Assembly: GCA_902475825.1 (NCBI GenBank)
Contig: CABSBA010000058.1
Coordinates: 1-8,570, forward strand
Direction: 5' to 3'
Length of the DNA stretch: 8,570 nucleotides
DNA from: an uncultured Collinsella sp.
Lineage (GTDB): Bacteria; Actinomycetota; Coriobacteriia; Coriobacteriales; Coriobacteriaceae
The notes beneath the pieces were generated by a model. It made no database searches, was not told the origin of the DNA, and worked only from the letters and a program-made list of their open reading frames with translations. Numbering within the stretch: position 1 is the first letter of the stretch; each line of letters starts with the position of its first letter. Made by a program: the position numbers and the translations under genes. This document shows, one piece after another, positions 5,267-8,570 of this stretch.

Positions 5267-6476
5267 ACGAACCCCCTTCCAACAAATCAACGACTTTAAG
5301 TATACGCCCCAGGCACGCTTCCCAAGAGACCGCCGACGGCTCGAACGTCGAAGCCGGAGCCGCAAGCGCCTGCGCGATAGCATCTGCCAGTGCGCGCTCA
5401 AACAACGGAAGGTCGGCCGCCACGGGCGTGTCGACATCCGTCATACGCGGCGACGCCACCCACGTCACGGGAGCACCGGGAAGCATCGCCTCCATCCAGG
5501 GACGAACGCCGGGCAAATCGGTGGCCACAACTTTGCAACCGCACGCGAGGGCCTCGATCGTCACGAGCGGCAGACCCTCATAAAACGAAGGCAGCACAAA
5601 GACGTCGGAACTGCGGTAGGAACGCACGAGTCCATCGCTATCCAGGCGCCCCGCCAGCGTCACCGGCACATTCGAGGCCGCGGCCAAGCGCTCGATACGC
5701 GCGTACTCGGCATCGTCCCCGCGGCCGCCCACAAGCACCAAGCCAGATGGGCAGACGTCATCGTCAATCGGCAATGACACAGCTCGGACCAGCGACTCGA
5801 CGCCCTTTTTAAAGCAAATCTTGCCCACGTACACAAGCGATCCCGGCTGCCTCGCCACGCTTGCGTCGCGGCAGAAGACGCGATGGTCGTAGCCCGTCCC
5901 GATCACGTGGATGCGATCGGCATCGACGCCGCACACCAGGCCAATCTGCTCAGCCTGCTCAGCATGGAGCGCAAAGACGGCATCGAGCCGACGAACCGCA
6001 CTTACGATGCGATCGCGCTCGAGCGCATGCGAACGCAGCTGGCGCAGGTCGGTCGAATGGCACACGGCAACAACCGGCACGCCCCGGACGCACTCGCGCG
6101 CCAATGCGGTCACCAGATACAAGTGATGGCAGAGCACCAGATCGGGCTGAAACTCAGCCACCGCCCGATCGATTGCAGCAGCAAATGCGCGCTCAAATGC
6201 CTTGAGCATCGAAGGCGTCAGGTCACGATAGCGCGTGGAGGGATAGGGCATGACATCGGACATACCGCAGATGGGAAACGGCAGCTCGGGCGACTCGAAC
6301 GGTACGGCAAACACGGCAGCACGCCGGTCCAGCTCGCCTTGGGTATCACCCGGTGCCGCGCCGCAAAGCACGGCGGCGCGATGCCCCGTCTCGATCTGCT
6401 CGCGCACGAGCGCGGCAAGGTAGGTGCCGCTGCCGGTGCTATCTGGTTTTTGTGCCGAGATATTGAGGATGCGCAT
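5259..6476 (-). CDS. GT4-family glycosyltransferase coupled to selD
   Basis: A cytosolic GT-B glycosyltransferase of 405 residues. The N-terminal domain opens with MRILNISAQKPDSTGSGTYL, a usual GT4 start with a Gly-rich acceptor loop, and contains MSDVMPYPSTRYRDLTP and CHHLYLVTALARE. The C-terminal donor domain shows IGTGYDHRVF (about 192-201), LVYVGKICFKKG (about 214-225) and the EX7E motif with Glu300 and Glu308 in SFYEGLPLVTIEALACG, which binds the nucleotide-sugar. Donor and acceptor cannot be read from sequence. ATG 6476 was chosen over GTG 6488, which lies directly on the AGGGG ribosome site. It begins 14 bases after the activase stop, and its TAA (5261-5259) lies inside the start of selD. 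A glycosyltransferase whose translation is tied to SelD recalls selenosugar synthesis by SenB with a SelD homologue in selenoneine clusters, but homology to SenB is not shown. Confidence 0.9.
   Translation of the reverse strand: MRILNISAQKPDSTGSGTYLAALVREQIETGHRAAVLCGAAPGDTQGELDRRAAVFAVPFESPELPFPICGMSDVMPYPSTRYRDLTPSMLKAFERAFAAAIDRAVAEFQPDLVLCHHLYLVTALARECVRGVPVVAVCHSTDLRQLRSHALERDRIVSAVRRLDAVFALHAEQAEQIGLVCGVDADRIHVIGTGYDHRVFCRDASVARQPGSLVYVGKICFKKGVESLVRAVSLPIDDDVCPSGLVLVGGRGDDAEYARIERLAAASNVPVTLAGRLDSDGLVRSYRSSDVFVLPSFYEGLPLVTIEALACGCKVVATDLPGVRPWMEAMLPGAPVTWVASPRMTDVDTPVAADLPLFERALADAIAQALAAPASTFEPSAVSWEACLGRILKVVDLLEGGSYG
5272..5280 (-). promoter_or_regulatory. Ribosome-binding site that fixes the selD start
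   Basis: GGAAGGGGG on the minus strand, 5 bases before ATG 5266 and inside the last codons of the glycosyltransferase gene. It supports translation starting upstream of the UGA rather than at TTG 5170. Confidence 0.75.
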
Positions 6477-6490
6477 GTCGCGGTACACCC

Positions 6491-7255
6491 CTAGGCCAAG
6501 GCGGCGGCGCGGACAGCCGCGCCGATGGCGCCGGCAAAGCGAGCCTGGGGCGAGGTGGTCACCGGCGACCCCAGTAACTCGCCCAACCGCTCCACCACGA
6601 AGGTGTTCTCACACAAACCGCCGGTCAGGTAGTACGGGGCGCCCGCGGCCTGCCCGGCCATGGTCGCCACGCGCGAGACCACGCTGTCGATCACGCCACG
6701 CGCAATGTTCTCGCGCGGCTCACCGCGACCGATCAGGCTGATAACCTCGCTTTCGGCAAATACCGTGCACATGCTGCTGATCTTGGTGGGCTCGCCGGTG
6801 CGGGCGAGGTCTGCCATCTGCTGCTGGGAAATGCCTAGGCGGTCGGCCATGATCTCCAAAAAGCGCCCCGTGCCGGCGGCGCACTTGTCGTTCATGGCAA
6901 ACTTGGCCACGCGGCCACTTTTAAGCTGAATGACCTTGGTGTCCTGGCCGCCCACATCAATCACCGTGCCGTGATCGCCAAACAGACGCACGGCACCGGC
7001 ACCATGGCAGGTAATCTCGGTCACGACCTTGTGCGCATAGGGCACGGCAACACGGCCGTAGCCAGTCGCGACCACGCGAGCATCGTCGCCCGTCGCGTCA
7101 TAACCCGCCGCTGCCAGTGCCTCGCGCAGCCGCTCGGAAGCATCGACCGAGGAGAACCCGGTTGGCTGCACGCACGTCCACGCCACCGAACCCTCCCCAT
7201 CGACCACAGCAGCCTTAGCCGCCGTAGACCCGATATCGATCCCGATCCCTATCAT
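6491..7255 (-). CDS. Acyl-CoA dehydratase activase (HgdC/YjiL-like ATPase)
   Basis: A 254-residue homodimeric ASKHA-fold ATPase that hydrolyses ATP to inject a low-potential electron into its partner reductase or dehydratase. Motifs: phosphate-1 loop GIDIGSTAAKAAVVD (residues 4-19), phosphate-2 VIDVGGQDTKVIQL (98-111), and the adenosine loop near LTGGLCEN (210-217). Cys125 (NDKCAAGTGRFLE) and Cys163 (SSMCTVFAESEVIS) are the two conserved ligands that bridge a [4Fe-4S] cluster between the subunits. Length matches the family (about 255-270). ATG 7255 has GGGAGAG a few bases upstream. It follows the reductase gene after a 154-base structured gap and precedes the glycosyltransferase by 14 bases. 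The reductase just upstream is its obvious partner. Activity would be oxygen-sensitive. Confidence 0.95.
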   Translation of the reverse strand: MIGIGIDIGSTAAKAAVVDGEGSVAWTCVQPTGFSSVDASERLREALAAAGYDATGDDARVVATGYGRVAVPYAHKVVTEITCHGAGAVRLFGDHGTVIDVGGQDTKVIQLKSGRVAKFAMNDKCAAGTGRFLEIMADRLGISQQQMADLARTGEPTKISSMCTVFAESEVISLIGRGEPRENIARGVIDSVVSRVATMAGQAAGAPYYLTGGLCENTFVVERLGELLGSPVTTSPQARFAGAIGAAVRAAALA

Positions 7256-7287
7256 GGCTCTCTCCCAATCTAAACATCAAAGGTAGC

Positions 7288-7303
7288 GGCGCGTTCAGGC
7301 GCC
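7288..7303. repeat. Short G/C-rich hairpin in the reductase-activase gap
   Basis: GGCGC (7288-7292) and GCGCC (7299-7303) are inverted around GTTCAG. No T-run follows on either strand. It lies beside the larger folded element at 7311-7412 and could be part of the same structure. Confidence 0.45.
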
Positions 7304-7317
7304 TTAGCTCTAGGTCT

Positions 7318-7405
7318 CTCAGGTGCCGGAGATTGCCCCGAAAGAGGAGCGCCGCGTACTTTGGTACGCAAGCGACGGTTTGAGGGGCAAGATCCGGTGC
7401 CTGAG
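7318..7405 (+). repeat. Long imperfect hairpin element between reductase and activase genes
   Basis: Arms at 7318-7339 and 7384-7405 pair over 22 positions. Read as plus-strand RNA or single-stranded DNA there are 18 Watson-Crick pairs, two adjacent G-U wobbles and one tandem G-A/A-G step; as minus-strand RNA the same positions become C-A and U-C mismatches. The 44-base inside holds a second hairpin, GCGTAC-TTTG-GTACGC (7354-7369), extended by CGC/GCG (7350-7352 with 7372-7374). Outside, CTCTAG (7309-7314) can pair with CTAGAG (7410-7415), which includes the reductase stop codon. This accounts for most of the 154-base gap. It may be a REP/MITE-like element or a structured RNA; it matches no RNA family that I recognise. 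Confidence 0.7.
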
Positions 7406-7409
7406 GAAG

Positions 7410-8570
7410 CTAGAGGGTTTCGATGAAGGCGGCGATGCGCGTCTCGATCTGGCCCATGTCGCCGTTGCTGTAGTCGGTCTCGATCTTCATATACGGAATA
7501 CCCGCGCCCTCGACAGCCTCCTGCATGCGCGCGCTCTCAACGTTGAAGGTGTGGCAGGCCTGCAGCACGCTCTCTACCACGCCATCGACGTGATACTTCT
7601 CGCACATGGCCAGCGTGTTTTCCATACGACCGTTGTTGGGCGTCATGACCGAGCAGTTGATGTCCAGGTAGCGGTCGGCAATCGCGCGCAGAATATCGGG
7701 AGCCTCCGGGTCGATCATCATGGCGGCCGTACGCTCGCCCGAGCAATCGTCCATGCACACGACCACACCGCCGTTGGACTCGATGGTGCGACCGATCTTG
7801 TTGATTACGCCGCCCACCGGGCAGCCGGTGATCAGAATGCGCTTGGCATCTGCCGCAACCGGGCGCTCGCCCGCGTCGTAGGCCTCGCGCAGCTTGGCGA
7901 CCTTTTGCTCCAGCTGCTGCGTATAGGCCTCGATATCAAAGCTAAACGTACCGGCAAACATGGTGCTCATCAGGTCGACGCCGCTCATGGCCGCCGGCTG
8001 GTTGGCCTGCAGCGCAAACATGTCGAGCTGGGCAGCACGAAGGCGATTGCGACGACGGACGGCGGCGCGCAGGTCATCGTCGGTAATCGTGATGCCGTAG
8101 AAGCCCTCGAGCTCCTCCTTGAGCAGGCGGCACTCCTCGTACCAGCCTTCACGCTCGTAGGCACGATCGCGACCCTGCGGAAGATGCAGAATGTGCGTGC
8201 GCTTGAGCTCGTTGAGTCGCTCGTACATCTTCTTCTTGCCGTCGCAGGTGGTCTCGCCGATGATCATGTCGCTAAAGTACGTAAACGGGCACTTTTGCGA
8301 GTAGGCAAAACCGTACGTCGACTTGATGAGCGGGCACAGGTTTGCCGGCAGCACCTTCTCGGCCTCGGGAATCACCTCATCGGACGTACCGCACAGAGCC
8401 ACGCTCGCAGCCCCCGCGGCATCGATAATCTCGAGCGGCGTATAGCTGCACAAAAAGCCGACCAGGCGATTACCCGCCTGCTTGTAATCCTTTACGCGAA
8501 TAAACGCCGCCTTGCGCTGCTCGTTGAACTCCTCAAACGTGCTGGGCAACGGCTGTTCAATATTTTCCGA
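7410..8570 (-). CDS. Double-cubane-type anaerobic reductase, 2-hydroxyacyl-CoA dehydratase family (5' partial)
   Basis: An iron-sulfur protein of the HgdB/FldC-like superfamily, in the short single-subunit group that includes E. coli YjiM and the double-cubane cluster protein; such proteins use electrons delivered by an ATP-dependent activase for difficult reductions. Numbered from the proline-preceding TTG at 8549, likely cluster cysteines are Cys34 (GFLCSYTP), Cys72 (NLCPLIKS), Cys102 ([13 protein letters not shown]), Cys243 (TGCPVGG), Cys269 (MDDCSGER) and Cys332 ([10 protein letters not shown]). ETTCDGKKK and the [14 protein letters not shown]-terminus are strong family signs. The frame stays open to the window edge (adding SENIEQP before that TTG) and no ribosome site precedes the TTG, so the true start is outside. 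About 386 residues are visible, near the family length of 380-430. The natural substrate is unknown. The gene heads a string with its activase and selenium genes. Confidence 0.92.
   Translation of the reverse strand, partial: SENIEQPLPSTFEEFNEQRKAAFIRVKDYKQAGNRLVGFLCSYTPLEIIDAAGAASVALCGTSDEVIPEAEKVLPANLCPLIKSTYGFAYSQKCPFTYFSDMIIGETTCDGKKKMYERLNELKRTHILHLPQGRDRAYEREGWYEECRLLKEELEGFYGITITDDDLRAAVRRRNRLRAAQLDMFALQANQPAAMSGVDLMSTMFAGTFSFDIEAYTQQLEQKVAKLREAYDAGERPVAADAKRILITGCPVGGVINKIGRTIESNGGVVVCMDDCSGERTAAMMIDPEAPDILRAIADRYLDINCSVMTPNNGRMENTLAMCEKYHVDGVVESVLQACHTFNVESARMQEAVEGAGIPYMKIETDYSNGDMGQIETRIAAFIETL

Noticed and set aside
4298..5299. 333-residue plus-strand frame
   Set aside because: Antisense shadow of selD with no recognisable domain.
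7256..7409. Known riboswitch in the reductase-activase gap
   Set aside because: The fold is clear, but I could not match it to the conserved cores of cobalamin, Moco, SAM or other familiar riboswitches.
1..8570. CRISPR array, insertion sequence or prophage genes
   Set aside because: No spaced direct repeats, transposase, integrase or phage proteins were seen in any frame.

Overview
The window looks like a chromosomal segment of a GC-rich, anaerobic actinobacterium, most likely a Coriobacteriia member close to Collinsella. This rests on the GC-rich third codon positions, the gene content (selenium handling plus an oxygen-sensitive iron-sulfur reductase pair) and general familiarity with such genomes; no 16S or similar marker is present, so the placement is inference. 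All genes but one lie on the minus strand.

Right to centre (8570 to 2123, minus): one long co-directional gene string. It starts with a double-cubane-type anaerobic reductase of the 2-hydroxyacyl-CoA dehydratase family, whose 5' end is outside the window. A 154-base gap holding a strongly folded element follows, then the ATP-dependent activase, a GT4 glycosyltransferase, selD, yedF, a DUF3343 protein and a class-V aminotransferase/cysteine desulfurase. The gene ends overlap or nearly touch, which suggests one transcript. An intrinsic terminator closes the string at 2065-2099.

The main finding is that selD is a selenoprotein gene. Its real start is ATG at 5266, and codon 17 is an in-frame UGA at exactly the position of the catalytic Cys17 of E. 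coli SelD. A bacterial-type SECIS hairpin (8-bp stem, GUC loop) lies about 33 nt downstream. A standard ORF call would begin at TTG 5170 and lose the whole catalytic N-terminus. The organism must therefore decode UGA as selenocysteine and should have selA, selB and selC elsewhere.

Working together: the desulfurase can release sulfur or selenium from (seleno)cysteine, DUF3343 and YedF look like S/Se carriers, and SelD makes selenophosphate. The glycosyltransferase is translationally coupled to selD. The reductase/activase pair is ATP-driven low-potential reduction chemistry. Why these are together is not established; a selenium-linked reductase or a selenosugar-type product are hypotheses.

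Left (2045 to 1): a BrnQ branched-chain amino acid transporter, then a tRNA-Pro(UGG)/tRNA-Gly(UCC) pair with a clear promoter and terminator, a 71-bp element with perfect 22-bp inverted arms, and on the plus strand the 3' end of an unidentified gene.
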